DNA from: Porpolomopsis calyptriformis | Lineage: Eukaryota > Basidiomycota > Agaricomycetes > Agaricales > Hygrophoraceae | NCBI GenBank assembly: GCA_951640195.1 | Contig: OX621168.1 | Coordinates: 310,001 to 374,000 of the forward strand | Direction of reading: 5' to 3' | DNA: 64,000 bases | Shown: positions 45,147 to 55,876 of the stretch, piece after piece | Layout of the letters: every line of letters begins with the position of its first letter | Numbering within the stretch: the stretch's first letter is position 1 | Notes under the pieces: generated by a model | Seen by the model: the letters and a program-made list of their open reading frames with translations, nothing else | The model's database searches: none | Told to the model about the DNA's origin: nothing | Program-made: the position numbers and the translations under genes

Positions 45147-48100
45147 ATGGCCGCGGTACCTCACACCCAGCAACCACTCCTCCCGCTATCCCCCCCCAAG
45201 AAATTCTCTCCAAGTAATCAGGTTGCAAACTCCTCTTCGACTCTCAACGGGCACCCAAGCCGTCCCATAACCCCAAGTCCCACTTCCGACAACGGAGACT
45301 CGGACAGTCTGCAGATCATCAACGATGAGAAGCAATTCACGTCAGTTACTTCCTCCTCCTGCGTCTACATAGGGTAATTCCTTCACGCCTCATGAATCCT
45401 CATTACCCGCAGGCCAGACCTGAGCTCTCAGATTGAGCGGTGGGGTCTCCGCGATGCTGGTTTTGCTTACAATATCGTCGCCGTCTTTGGCTCGCAATCC
45501 ACTGGAAAAAGTGTGTTTTTCTTTTCGTTTTCTGTTTATCCGATCTTCACATGTGCACTTGATGCACAGGTACTCTACTTAATCGGCTCTTTGGCACCAA
45601 CTTTGACGTCATGGAGGAGTCGCGACGACAACAGACTACCAAGGGTGAGCCTGAGCTTTTATTGCTAGGGACTTGTAGACCTTATGCAATGGAGTAGGGA
45701 TTTGGATGTGTCGAGGGAAGGACATGAACGTCATGGTCATGGATGTTGAGGGAACGGACGGTCGAGAACGAGGAGAAGACCAGGTTTTTTTTGTGTCCCT
45801 TGAGAACTTTGCGACCTCTTACCATTCTCACATATTCTATTTTAGGATTTCGAGCGTAAATCCGCATTATTCTCCCTGGCCTCGTCCGAGATCCTTATCA
45901 TCAACCTTTGGGAGCATCAGGTTGGCCTTTACCAAGGTGCCAACATGGGTCTTCTCAAGACCGTCTTCGAAGTCAACTTGGGTCTATTTGGCCGAAAGGC
46001 GCAAGATGGGTATGTTATGCTTCTTCGCGCTCCCGTGGCGTTGGGTACCATTCCTTTTTCAGTACAACCGGCCGCACCCTCCTCTTCTTCGTCATTCGCG
46101 ATCACATTGCTACCCCTGTAGACAACCTTCAAGCCACGCTCACATCGGATCTCACACGAATTTGGGACAGTTTGTCGAAGCCAGCAGAACTCCAAGATCG
46201 ACAGCTGTCAGATTACTTTGATCTCGCTTTCACCGCACTCCCCCATAAGCTCCTCCTTCCCGACAAGTTTGATTCGGATGTGCAAAGTCTCCGGAAACGG
46301 TTCGTGGAAAAAGACCAGCCCGATTATCTCTTCAAACCAGTGTACCACAAACGAATTCCAGCCGACGGCGTGGCGTTTTACATGGAGGGTATTTGGGTTA
46401 GTTTCAATTGTCGAATCCGCCAGCTTTTGAGAGCATTATACGATATATGTTTATTCTAGGAACAAGTACAAACCAACAAGGACCTCGACCTACCCACGCA
46501 ACAAGAACTACTCGCTCAATTCCGTTGTGATGAAATATCAACTGTAGCACTCGCTGAATTCAACGAGCAGGCCAAATCTCAGCGGCGTCCAATCGAGGCC
46601 GGTCGAGTGGTTGACGGTTTGGGTGGTTTGATGCGGAGTTGGAGGACAGATGCGCTGAGTGAGTGGTCTACCCGCTTGTGCCCTCTTACCGAAATATTTG
46701 TTTGGCTGAAACATGTTTATCTCGTTGAGAACGATACGATCGGGATGCATCCCGTTATCACCAAGGTGTTTACAAACGCAAACGTGTGGATTTGCTTGCC
46801 GCACTTGATTCCACTCTGTCGCCGCTGTTCCTTGGGCAGCTGAAAAACTTGCACAAATCGTGCTTGGTGGCGTTTAAGAAGGAGATGTTGGAGGGAATGC
46901 GCGGGGAAGAATATAATTTTGCGGATGTGGTGGGGAAAGCGCGCGAGCGCTGTGAGGGACGGTTCAAAGAAGCGGCTGCGGAAGCCTTGATTGAAGGTAC
47001 GGAGTGGAGTTGGGAGGAAGAGATGGGCCTTTTGAAGGAGGAGGTAGGGAGTGTGGCTGACCAGTGTAGGAAGGACGAGACGAAGAAGATGATCAATAGT
47101 ATCGAGGTGCGGAATTCTTGCACGGATGCCATGCAAGATGGCGTATACTCACCAATCCTACAATAGCGGAACTTCAAGAAGCAGATATCGGACCCTGTTG
47201 ATCTTCATCTCAATAAAGCTGCGCCAGATATGTGGGACAAGGTGTTACATGTATTCAAGGAGACGCTAGAGAAAGCTGAGACGACCTATCTCGCAAAGGC
47301 AAAGAGTACGTGTATTCTGAGAATTTTTCTGTTCAGCTATTCATATGGGTGATGTCGAGCAGGCTTTGATTGCACTGAAGAAGAAAATTCGATTTCACTT
47401 TCCGCGCTAAGACAGCGTGCTTGGCTTGCTTTGCGATCGAAAGTTGATGAACACATAGCTGACACAGCTATTCTGGGCAAATTGCGATCCCACTTTGAGG
47501 AACGATTCCGATACGACGAGCATGGCGTACCACGAGTGTGGAAACCCGACGACGATATTGATGGAGCCTTCAAGAAGGCGAGGGACCAAGTACGCCAAAT
47601 CCTTCTTCAGTTGTGATCATGTGTTTATCGGATCGGTTTCATTTTTTTTTTTTGTGTAGACGCTTGAACTTATACCACTTTATTCGAAAATATCACCTCT
47701 AGATCCTTCTTTTGCGTATACCCTCCCGTCTGATTCGTCCTCAGAAACCCTGTCCTCGCCGGAGGAATTCGACTTTGATGCTTCCCTCGTCGTATTCACA
47801 GAGACGAAGGCACTGGATTTGGCTACACGGTTCCGACGTGACGCAGATGCGTACTACGTCGAGGCGAAACGAAGTACGGTTTCAAGCATAGCGCAAGTGC
47901 CGTATTGGATGTATGGTCTCATGGTGGTGTTGGGATGGAACGAAGCCATGGCTGTGTTGTTCAATCCCCTGTATTTTGCTTTGTTGGTCATTGCGTTGGC
48001 GACAGCGTGAGTGCTCTGGTGGTTGCGTTTTACGCGGCCTGCTAATGATGTCTTTGCTGGGGTAGATATCTCGTCATTCAGCTGGGTCTGCTTGGCCCAT

Positions 48101-48332
48101 TGATCCAGGTTACGAAGACGGTTGCTCAAGAGGTGACGCTTATTTTCTCTGCTGTTTGCTCGATGCACAATGTGTTTAATACTGTTCTTAGGTTCAACGC
48201 CAGGCAACGAATCGTCTTCGGGAATATCTTGTTGAACCTGTTCCGGTTCGACCGACCCGTGCCGTGCGTAGCGGAGAAGGATCGGAAAGTGAGGAGTTGG
48301 AGATGATGATGATGCGTACACAACCTATGTGA
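45147..48332 (+). CDS. SEY1: ER-shaping dynamin-like GTPase Sey1 (RHD3/atlastin family)
   Basis: The start is [20 protein letters not shown]. The GTPase domain has [11 protein letters not shown] joined across an intron to [15 protein letters not shown] (P-loop), [23 protein letters not shown] (G3), [15 protein letters not shown], and the RD motif in FFVIRDHIA (G4). A long helical middle region follows ([40 protein letters not shown]). Near the C-terminus, two closely spaced membrane segments ([19 protein letters not shown] and [20 protein letters not shown]) form the hairpin. A cytosolic tail ([13 protein letters not shown]) ends TQPM. Sey1 fuses ER tubules. All GTPase motifs look intact. Confidence 0.94.
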
Positions 48333-48596
48333 GATGGGCCGTTCTAGTCCATTGCCACCCAAGTGCTATCCATATTTTGTAGGTAATGACTTTTTAATAA
48401 CGGATAGGACAAGCTTGGGGCGACACAAGGAAATAAAGTTTCTATCCCTACCCAGGGATTTGGGTCGCCATACCCTTTTTGTGAGGTGACTGCTGGTGAC
48501 ACTGAATAATTGACGAGCAGGGCAGTATCACAATGAGACGCTTGTCCCTCCTCCTCCATCACCCTCTTTCGTTTTCGTTCCTTCTCTCCGACCAGA

Positions 48597-49689
48597 ATGC
48601 TGTTTTGGAGGTGGTTGTTTTTACCAGTTTTAATACTCTTCTTCCATGCGGCCCATGCAGTCTCGTTTGGCCGTCTCTTTCGTGAGTCTCTCTTATTTAC
48701 TTCGACAATATGCTGAAGGGTTTCTTACCACTCATCACTCTGGCAGAATCGGCGTTTAAGGATATCCAAGCCAGCTTCGATGTCTCCCAAGCGATCCACC
48801 ATGCACCAACCGCGGATTTTTGGGAGCTTGTCGATCGTCTGGGTCAAATTGTGCAGAGATACACGGATGACTTGCTCGTCAAGACCCAAAACAAGTATCA
48901 GGACGTTACCGGACAAGTCGATCAGTTCAAGGGGACGATAAACGAATTGGTCACAAACGCAGAGAAGTTCCGGGGGGAGATCATGGACTCTATTCAGGAG
49001 AAGGACATCACTTTGGACACCATCTCTGAAGAGCTTTCGAGCTTGATGTCAACCGTGTTTGATGAATTTGAAGCGGAATTTCCGGCTCCAGAAAAGGCGC
49101 CCAGTCATGAGAGCCGCGTCCTCTTGGTGTCTAAACTCATGCCCAAGGTGGAAACCGCTATTGTAGGCTTGGGTGAACAGATCGGAATCTCGGAGGAGCG
49201 TCTAAGGACACATTTAGGGAACATCAGGCCCCATGTAGAGCGAGCAGTCGTAATTACCGGTATGGATATCTTTTCCCCCTCTTCTGTTGTTTTTTTTCCT
49301 GGGGCTTGGCTTATGATTTGACAATGACAGGGGATTTAGCGGAACAACACCCCATTCTTTTGGAGACGATGATTTTTGCCGGCGCTATCCTCATCATCCC
49401 AGAAGCTTGGTTTTTGCGTCCGATTCTTCGTCTGGTTGGGTTTGATCCGTTTGGCCCCCGAAAAGGTCCGTATTGCCTGCCCTTGCACGCCGTGTATCCC
49501 ATCAATTTCCCCTGGATAGGTTCCACCGCTGCCTTGGTTCAAAGTTATTTTTATGGCAGATCCGTTCCAAGGGCCAGCTGGTTTGCTCACTTGCAGTCTG
49601 CCGCCATGAAGGAAACTGCTTGGACCGTGTGGAAAATTATAGCTGCTATCGGTGCTGCCTTGCTGGGAGTTTACAGATCACTTTGCTAA
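48597..49689 (+). CDS. Ifi-6-16-like membrane protein with signal peptide, copy 1
   Basis: Exon 1 encodes a signal peptide (MLFWRWLFLPVLILFFHAAH, then A). Exon 2 is a helical region of about 180 residues (FWELVDRLGQIVQRYTDDLL, VTGQVDQFKGTINELVTNAE, ISEELSSLMSTVFDEFEAEF). After an intron near 49260-49330 comes a membrane helix (TMIFAGAILIIPEAWFL), then GFDPFGPRKG. Across another intron STAALVQSYFYG, SWFAHLQSAAM and a final hydrophobic helix follow. The GP..GS.AA..QS....SWFA.LQSAAM pattern is the Ifi-6-16/ISG12 signature. Function in fungi is unknown. The signal peptide and long stalk are unusual for this family. It is the first of three tandem copies. Confidence 0.78.
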
Positions 49690-50120
49690 AGTGGTCGGCA
49701 TCCCGGTTTTTTTTTCTTTCTGGATGCCGCATTCTGAATTTTCGTTTGACTCTTTGTGTTGAGGATCTCCAACGTGAGGTTTGACAATTGCAGAGGTTTC
49801 CATATAGCAATTACCCGGAGAATTTGGCATCGGCTATATACGTCCATCCCAAACCATGGTTCACCATTCAAAACCGGAAATAAGAATGTGTTGGTTCACG
49901 CACCAATCAATTTGCACCCACGACCCTCACATTCCTTGTTGAACATTTAAACAGGAAAAAATGATATTTGCATGGATAACCACATCGTCTCATTAATCAG
50001 CCCCTCATCCTCGATCACAGCATCAACACCTCAAGTGTGAACACCAGCCAAAATTCGCGAAGGGATGTTTTGCCTCCGAGTCAGTCAATCACGTGAAAAT
50101 AGCTAAAAAGCTGCATCACA
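49690..50120. other. Spacer after Ifi-6-16-like copy 1
   Basis: No gene is seen. A CATGGATAACCACATCG block near 49973 also occurs after copy 2 (near 59888), so the duplication unit includes downstream sequence. The last bases (ATCACAATGAG) match the 5' region of copy 1 and were once the promoter-proximal sequence of copy 2. Confidence 0.6.
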
Positions 50121-50125
50121 ATGAG

Positions 50126-50278
50126 TGTTGGAGAAACGGTTTGATGTTGGAGAAATGGTTTGCACCTCGTTGAGCTCGTGAGGCAAACACATGAAGAAGT
50201 ACAAGGTAACGACGAGTATTTATGTATGAGTGCACAGACCAGTATCTACGGAGCGCTGACACTCATCCAAAACCAACA
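50126..50278 (-). repeat. Left LTR of the gag-only element
   Basis: It matches 58377-58529 over 153 bp, with six nucleotide differences at five CpG positions. On the coding (minus) strand it is the 3' LTR. Confidence 0.9.
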
Positions 50279-50379
50279 CACCCCCTTGAGCGGCAGGCGC
50301 TCGATAACGTATCTACACCCCCTTCAAGTGGGAAGGGAAAAGAGTGACGTGTGGCCATCGCGTTTGACGGCGGGGCATT

Positions 50380-51001
50380 TTAAAGTTCGATGGTTTCGTC
50401 GGAATCGTCATCGTCTTTGGCTACGGCGGCAAAGTTGTTCATTCGTGGGGATGGACAGTTTCGTGCAACATGTCCATAGCCTTGACAGTTGTAGCAGCGG
50501 GAGTCCGTATTGTGTCTCCGCTCTTTTCGTCCATGGCAGCTTCATTGGGAGGAAGCATATAGAACGACGCCTTCGGCATCTGAGGATGGATCGGATTTCG
50601 TGGCGGCACTTTCTTGCTGGTGGGTGACTTGTTGGGCAGCTCCGAGCTGGCAGGCTTCCTCATTGAGGAGACGCGTAATTACTGTGTTGACCTCGAGTTG
50701 GTCCGGTGGGGTAGCGTCGAGAGAAACGATAAACGATGAATACGAAACAGGGAGACCCTGAGTGGGCATGATGATGAGGTCGATGTCGTGCACTTTGAAG
50801 TCGGCAGCTTCAAGTTCAAAGGCAACATGTCGGACACTAGCGATCCAGGCTTGCATGGATTGGGTGTCTTGTTTGACCATAGTGAAGAAGCGGCGGCGCA
50901 TCGACAAAAGCATTCCGAAACCTCGGGAGCGATGGACAAGTTCGAGATTGTCCCAGATCTTCTTTGGGTCATCGTATCGTATGTGGGGGAGCTGGGCATT
51001 G
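50380..51001 (-). pseudogene. C-terminal part of a Copia-type gag (UBN2 and zinc knuckle)
   Basis: This is the downstream half of a gag frame split by the inner retrotransposon. It shows RYDDPKKIWDNLELVHRSRG, RRRFFTMVKQDTQSMQAWIA, the UBN2-type VITRLLNEEACQ, and a zinc knuckle CYNCQGYGHVARNC before the stop at 50380. An in-frame TGA (minus strand, plus coordinates 50542-50544) sits before the knuckle and is explained by one CGA-to-TGA change. The upstream half is at 57886-58031. Confidence 0.85.
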
Positions 51002-51416
51002 TGTTATAAACCGGTTGTTTGGAACGCGTTTTACTTTGGGTGTTCTGTCCCAAGAGATATAGAGGATGGTTCCAAGTCCTTGTTATGAGTAGGCTAACGA
51101 GGAATCAGACTTAAGGTCTGATACGTACAGAAGTACTCTTTATATACTGACTACTTATCTGTGTGAGTCAGTGTGACATAACATGAGGTAGAGATAAGGA
51201 TGAGTCATCGTGATCAATGACAAATCATAAGGGGTTGAAACATAAAGGGGTTGAAACATAACGGAAATGAAGTGTATCCGCATATAGGTAAAGTAATGGG
51301 GAATCCCGGAGAAAGGCAATGGGGAATCCCAGTAATAAGTGGGGGGAATCCCAAGATAAGAGATAGGTTTGCATATGATAAGATAAAGAGAATGAAAGAA
51401 AATTACAACCATGACA
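51002..51416 (-). repeat. Left (3') LTR of the Ty3 element
   Basis: 415 bp. On the minus strand it carries a TATATAAAG box (around plus 51139-51147) and three GGGGAATCCC boxes (51298, 51321, 51343) in the U3 portion. It differs from the right LTR at nine CpG-type transitions. Confidence 0.95.
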
Positions 51417-51451
51417 TACACCTCGGCTTTTAAGGAAATTCGTCCCGAATT

Positions 51452-52156
51452 TCAAACTTGGGTAGTGTCGGTCGTTTCGTCTTCCGAGGCCTGAGTCGGG
51501 ATTTCCTTGGTGGCGGGGGCCTCGACAGCCACTGAGGGGGAAGCGACGAGTTCAGCTTCCGAAGTTGCTTCAACGGGGGAGGGGGCTCGGATTGTTGTGA
51601 CGTTGTCGTCGTCAATTGGGTACTCTAGGTCGACGTTGATGGGGTGTTCGACCGATTTCCTGTATTCGATTAACGTTTCCGTCGTTGCAAGATCGCGCTG
51701 GGCTCGGAGGAAGTCATCTCTGGAAAGTCGTTCACTTCGGCGACTCTCCTCTACAAGCTTGGCGATGATGGCGTGGGTAGTGACGTCATAACAATCAACC
51801 CACGTCCGTCTCTTCTGACGTTGGAGCTCCCAAACCTTCAACTCACTCTGATCCCAACGATTCTTCCAAAATAAAGCGCTTTTCTCCGACGCCTTGAGTT
51901 CAGCTTGTAAAACTTCGCATTCTTGACGAAGTTCACAGTTCCAGTTGCTAACGCTGTTGCTGTGAACCGTGAGGCGAGAGATGGTGACGGCAGGGTCTTC
52001 GGGGGGAGGGGTCTGAATAGTAAAGAAGTCTTCTGCACGTGCGCGAGCTTGTCGACGTAGTTGTCGAGGGGAGGAAGCAGAGGTGGAGGGACCAGGAGTA
52101 GGGGAGCGAATGGCGACTTGAGGGGAGGGGGATTGTGTGGATCGTGCAGCGGGCAT
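51452..52156 (-). CDS. Extra coiled-coil ORF after pol in the Ty3 element
   Basis: A sense-strand ORF of about 234 residues from ATG 52156. Its frame is open further up to near 52285, 39 nt past the pol stop. The N-terminus is Ser/Pro/Arg-rich, followed by a predicted coiled coil (WNCELRQECEVLQAELKASE, KSALFWKNRWDQSELKVWEL, SRDDFLRAQRDLATTETLIE), and the C-terminus is acidic and Ala/Thr/Glu-rich. There is no signal peptide or membrane span, so it is not env-like. I do not recognise a family. It lies between the chromodomain and the 3' LTR, where most chromoviruses have no ORF. Confidence 0.7.
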   Translation of the reverse strand: MPAARSTQSPSPQVAIRSPTPGPSTSASSPRQLRRQARARAEDFFTIQTPPPEDPAVTISRLTVHSNSVSNWNCELRQECEVLQAELKASEKSALFWKNRWDQSELKVWELQRQKRRTWVDCYDVTTHAIIAKLVEESRRSERLSRDDFLRAQRDLATTETLIEYRKSVEHPINVDLEYPIDDDNVTTIRAPSPVEATSEAELVASPSVAVEAPATKEIPTQASEDETTDTTQV

Positions 52157-52324
52157 GGCAAAGTTATTGCGGCGTTTTGGTTCAGTGGTTTTTGAGTTGT
52201 TGTTAAGAGGCGCGCAATTTGAATTGTGAAGGAAAGTGGAGACGTCCGACAGTTTATAAGGAATGGTTCTAAAAATAGAGGTCAATTCTTGGCAGACGGG
52301 ATGATGACAAACGAATGAATAGAA

Positions 52325-55051
52325 TCAAGTCGCCGTTTGAATTGAGTCTTCGTACGTCTTCACAATTTCCTTGGCGTGTTGTAAAATGTTCGATCGATCT
52401 TCCCAAGTGGCTTCTTCGATCGGATAGCCCTTCCATTTGACCAAATATTTTCGGCGTCGTTTAGCTCCGGAATGTTGTAGTATAGATTCGACCTCGTATT
52501 CTTCTTCGTTTTCGATCAGATCAGGGGGAGGCCGTGATGTGTCGATGACATCAGGGTGGAGTAATTCATTTCCGACGTTAGGTCTCAGGAGTGAAACGTG
52601 AAAGACTGGGTGTAGTCTCCATGTTCCGGGAATGTCGATCAGATAAGCAAGGTCCGATATCTTCTTCAAGACCTTGAATGGTCCAGTCCATCGATTGTCG
52701 AGTTTCTTTGAGGGTCGTGTCGTCTTGATATTCTTGGTGTCCAACCAGACTAAATCTCCTTCTTCATAGGAGGGTGAAGGTTTCTGTTTATGATCAGCGT
52801 ATTTCTTCATTGACTCCGTTGTCTTTGATAAGGATCGTTCGGCATTTTGCTGTGCGCATGTAAGATGCTCATGAAAGGTATTTGCTGCGGGCACATTGCT
52901 TTGATCCGGAATAACTGTGGGAAGATGAGGATGACATCCGTATTCCATATAGAACGGTGATTGTGAAGTAGCTGAGTGTTGTCGATTATTGTAGGCGAAT
53001 TCCGCAGAAGCGAGCCATTCCGACCAGTCGTCCTGCATAAAGTTGGTATAGAAACGCAAGTAAACTTCGAGTTCTTGATTGGTACGTTCCGTTTGACCAT
53101 CTGTTTGAGGATGATAGGCAGTGGAGAGACCGGAGATGATTCCTAAGGAGTTATTGAGGGCTTCTGTGAATTTGGACGCAAATTGTACTCCACGATCGGA
53201 TATAACCTTTTGGGGCCATCCATGATGTTTCCAGACGTGATTCCGAAAGAGTTTCGCAGCACCTTCTGATGAAAGGTTGGAAGTTGTCGGAATGAAATGA
53301 GCACGTTTAGTGAAACGATTGACAACAACCATTACAGCATCATAGCCTTGTGACTTGGGGAGTTCGACAATGAGATCGACGGTGATTTCCTTCCATGGTT
53401 CCGTAGAGGGGGGTATGGGTTGGAGTAGTCCTGACGGCTTCGAGGGGAAGTTCTTGTTTTGTTGACAAGCGGGGCAGGATCGAACATAGTTGGTGATGTC
53501 TTGTAAGGCACCATCCCAAATAAAGTTACGAAGGATGAGTTCCTTTGTCTTCTCAATGCCAGGGTGGCCAGCATGGGGGTAGGCGTGGGACAGTCGTATA
53601 ATGTCTGTGCGCAGAGATACTTCCTCCGGCACCACTATCCGACCTTCAACATCACGTACAAGCCCATCAGCTTGGGTCCAAGCGAGTGAGGCATCCTTGA
53701 GTTTATCTTGGATCTTCTGTGGGAGTGGGATTTTGAAGCGTAATCTAGAGAGAAAGCTTGAATTCGACAACTTGACAATTGAATTTATCCATCGGTCGCG
53801 CGCTATCAGAACTTCGTTCTCCACGTCGGCTTCGACGCCAGGCAAGTAATCCGGGTGTCTGGACAAGCCGTCGGCTTTGTTCTTCCTTCCTGGAACGTAT
53901 TCAATCTTGAACCCAAATCTGGACAGATATTCAGACCAACGAGTTTGTCGGTTCGATAGGCGAAGGTTCTTGGAAAAGTATCGTAAAGCCAAACTGTCCG
54001 TTCTGATGAGAATATCGTATCTCGCTCCTTCGAGAAGATGACGCCATTGTTTAAAGGAATCAACGATCGCCAGGAGTTCCAGATCGTGGGTAGGGTAGTT
54101 CTTTTCAGCAGGAGAGGTAGATCTTGAGTGATAACCGACAGGTTTCCAATGTCCGTCATGAAGTTGGGAGAGTATTCCTGCGATTCCAATGATAGAGGCA
54201 TCAGTTTCCAAGCAATAGGGGAGATCGCGATCAGGAATATGAAGAACGGGCGCATTCGTTAAAAGGGATTTGATGTTGTTGAAGGCTTCTTGTCTCCGAG
54301 GAGTCCATTCCCACACAGTTTCATTGTGCAAGAGTTCATAGAGAGGGGTAGCAACTTTGGAGAAATCTCTGATATATCTTCGCCAAAAGTTCGCACTGCC
54401 CAAGAAGGATTGGAGTTGTTTCACTGTTTCTGGAATAGGCCAAGACATGATAGCGTCGACCTTTTTCGGGTTAGTGGTGATTCGTCCTTTGGATAGGACG
54501 ACTCCGAGATAAATGACTTCTTCCTTCTCGAACTGGCATTTGACGGGTTTACACGAGAGTCTGTGTTTCTTCATGATATCTAGAGTCTTGAAGGTCCAGC
54601 ATCGCAATTCCTGTAAATCATCTCCACAAACGAGCACGTCATCAATATAAATGAAAACATTTCCAGAGTCTAGGACTTCTTTGAATCTTGTGTCAATCAT
54701 CCGTTGAAAGGTGGCTGGTGAGTTCCGCAAACCAAAGAACATGATGGTGGGTTCGAAGGCGCCTGCTTCAGTAATGAAAGCAGCTGTCCATTCGTCGCCC
54801 TCCTTGATCCTGACGTTGTTGAATCCCCATCGGATATCCATGACCGTGAATAGAGACGCTGTTAGGAGTTTAGGTCGTTGGAGTATTTGATGAAGGAGAG
54901 GAAGGGGATAATGGTCAGGAACCGTGTGTTCATTGAGATAGCGATAATCCTCGATAGGGCGTAAGCCAGCGTTCTTACCTTTAGCATTCACTTCTTCGGC
55001 TTTCTTTCCAAAGAAGAACGGAGAGACTTGTTTCGATTTGAAAATTCGTAT
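52325..55051 (-). CDS. Ty3 pol: reverse transcriptase, RNase H, integrase, chromodomain
   Basis: From just after the in-frame TGA (55052-55054) the frame runs uninterrupted. RT motifs include LRPIEDYRYLNEHT, RWGFNNVRIKEGDEWT, FGLRNSPATFQRMID and YIDDVLV. RNase H shows LETDASIIGIAGILSQ and NYPTHDLELLAIV. The integrase has an H..H and C..C zinc finger (HAYPHAGHPGIEKT, CPACQQNK) and a DDE core with Asp in TVDLIVELP, Asp in ISDRGVQF and Glu in DGQTERTNQELE. GPF/Y module: WTGPFKVLKKISDLAYLIDI. The C-terminal chromodomain is YEVESILQHSGAKRRRKYLV, then KWKGYPIEEATWEDRSNIL. Chromodomains steer insertion to marked chromatin. Confidence 0.93.
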   Translation of the reverse strand: MRIFKSKQVSPFFFGKKAEEVNAKGKNAGLRPIEDYRYLNEHTVPDHYPLPLLHQILQRPKLLTASLFTVMDIRWGFNNVRIKEGDEWTAAFITEAGAFEPTIMFFGLRNSPATFQRMIDTRFKEVLDSGNVFIYIDDVLVCGDDLQELRCWTFKTLDIMKKHRLSCKPVKCQFEKEEVIYLGVVLSKGRITTNPKKVDAIMSWPIPETVKQLQSFLGSANFWRRYIRDFSKVATPLYELLHNETVWEWTPRRQEAFNNIKSLLTNAPVLHIPDRDLPYCLETDASIIGIAGILSQLHDGHWKPVGYHSRSTSPAEKNYPTHDLELLAIVDSFKQWRHLLEGARYDILIRTDSLALRYFSKNLRLSNRQTRWSEYLSRFGFKIEYVPGRKNKADGLSRHPDYLPGVEADVENEVLIARDRWINSIVKLSNSSFLSRLRFKIPLPQKIQDKLKDASLAWTQADGLVRDVEGRIVVPEEVSLRTDIIRLSHAYPHAGHPGIEKTKELILRNFIWDGALQDITNYVRSCPACQQNKNFPSKPSGLLQPIPPSTEPWKEITVDLIVELPKSQGYDAVMVVVNRFTKRAHFIPTTSNLSSEGAAKLFRNHVWKHHGWPQKVISDRGVQFASKFTEALNNSLGIISGLSTAYHPQTDGQTERTNQELEVYLRFYTNFMQDDWSEWLASAEFAYNNRQHSATSQSPFYMEYGCHPHLPTVIPDQSNVPAANTFHEHLTCAQQNAERSLSKTTESMKKYADHKQKPSPSYEEGDLVWLDTKNIKTTRPSKKLDNRWTGPFKVLKKISDLAYLIDIPGTWRLHPVFHVSLLRPNVGNELLHPDVIDTSRPPPDLIENEEEYEVESILQHSGAKRRRKYLVKWKGYPIEEATWEDRSNILQHAKEIVKTYEDSIQTAT

Positions 55052-55866
55052 TCATCCAGTAGATAAGTTTTCGTCGATGAACTTGTGTAAGTGATCCATC
55101 TCAAGAGGGGACATTGCGTATTTCACGCCTTTGACTGGCCTGAAGGTTTCATCCAGTTCTATGGCATGGTCGAATTCCGAATGCGGTGGAAGGCGGTCGA
55201 AGGATTCTTTGGCAAAGACACTAGAATAGTCTTTCCAGTATACCTCCGGCACAAACTTTCGCATATCTTCTTCCACCGTGCTAGCTCGGGATTCATCCGA
55301 CCTCGATACGCATCGATTCATGGCCAGCGTGACCGATTCCATTCCCAGTGACTCTGCATCATTCACTATCCATCGTGGTAGAGGGAAATCTTTGCTATCC
55401 AGAGCCAGTGTTGCCTCTTTCCAATCGATGTTGGGGTTGTGCTTTTTGAGCCACGGGAAGCCGAGGATAATATCTGTCTTAGATCCGAGATTGGTCACTT
55501 CCAATCGGATCCGTTCATTGTGTCCTCTAGGAGCCTCTAACCAAATGTCAATATCATTCTCGATGGGTCCTCCTCGGTTTTCAGATCCATCGGCATTCCG
55601 TACGGGGATTGGGGTTTCCAATCGTGTTAGAGTAAAATTGTGGCGAGTTGCGAAGGATTCGTCCACGAAATTTCCAGAGGCTCCACTATCAACCAGAGCA
55701 GTGGCCGGGACATGTCGACTAGTGTCGGTAGCTTCAATCCAAACGTCCAAAATGAGTCCGAGATTGCCTTCTTCAAGAGTACCAAGAATTCGAAATAGAT
55801 TGCATGGAGTGGTGGTACATTCTTGAGTAGGTACGTCCGTAACGGTAGGCGAAGCGTTCGGACTCT
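55052..55866 (-). pseudogene. Ty3 protease region, ends in a premature TGA
   Basis: An aspartic protease with the active-site motif ALVDSGASGNFVD, followed by NADGSENRGGPIENDIDIWL and ILGFPWLKKHNPNIDW. It is in the -1 frame relative to gag and open from the gag stop. It would continue into reverse transcriptase, but a single in-frame TGA follows ENLSTG (plus 55052-55054). After the stop the same frame continues IRIFKSKQVSPFFFGKKAEE. A CGA-to-TGA transition at a CpG explains it, so this copy should not make full-length Pol without readthrough. Confidence 0.85.
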
Positions 55867-55876
55867 TTAAAAACCC
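55867..55876 (-). promoter_or_regulatory. Candidate -1 ribosomal frameshift site at gag stop
   Basis: On the minus strand the heptamer GGGTTTT (plus 55870-55876) fits X-XXY-YYZ with zero-frame codons GGT TTT, and the next codon is the gag stop TAA. A -1 slip enters TTA AAG AGT, which is exactly the open protease frame. Confidence 0.7.

Noticed and set aside
51452..52285. Envelope gene in the Ty3 element
   Set aside because: The extra ORF has no signal peptide, membrane span or cysteine pattern; it is soluble and coiled coil.
55052..55054. TGA between protease and reverse transcriptase as programmed readthrough
   Set aside because: There is already a good frameshift signal at the gag stop, and CGA-to-TGA decay fits the CpG pattern. 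Decay is the simpler reading.
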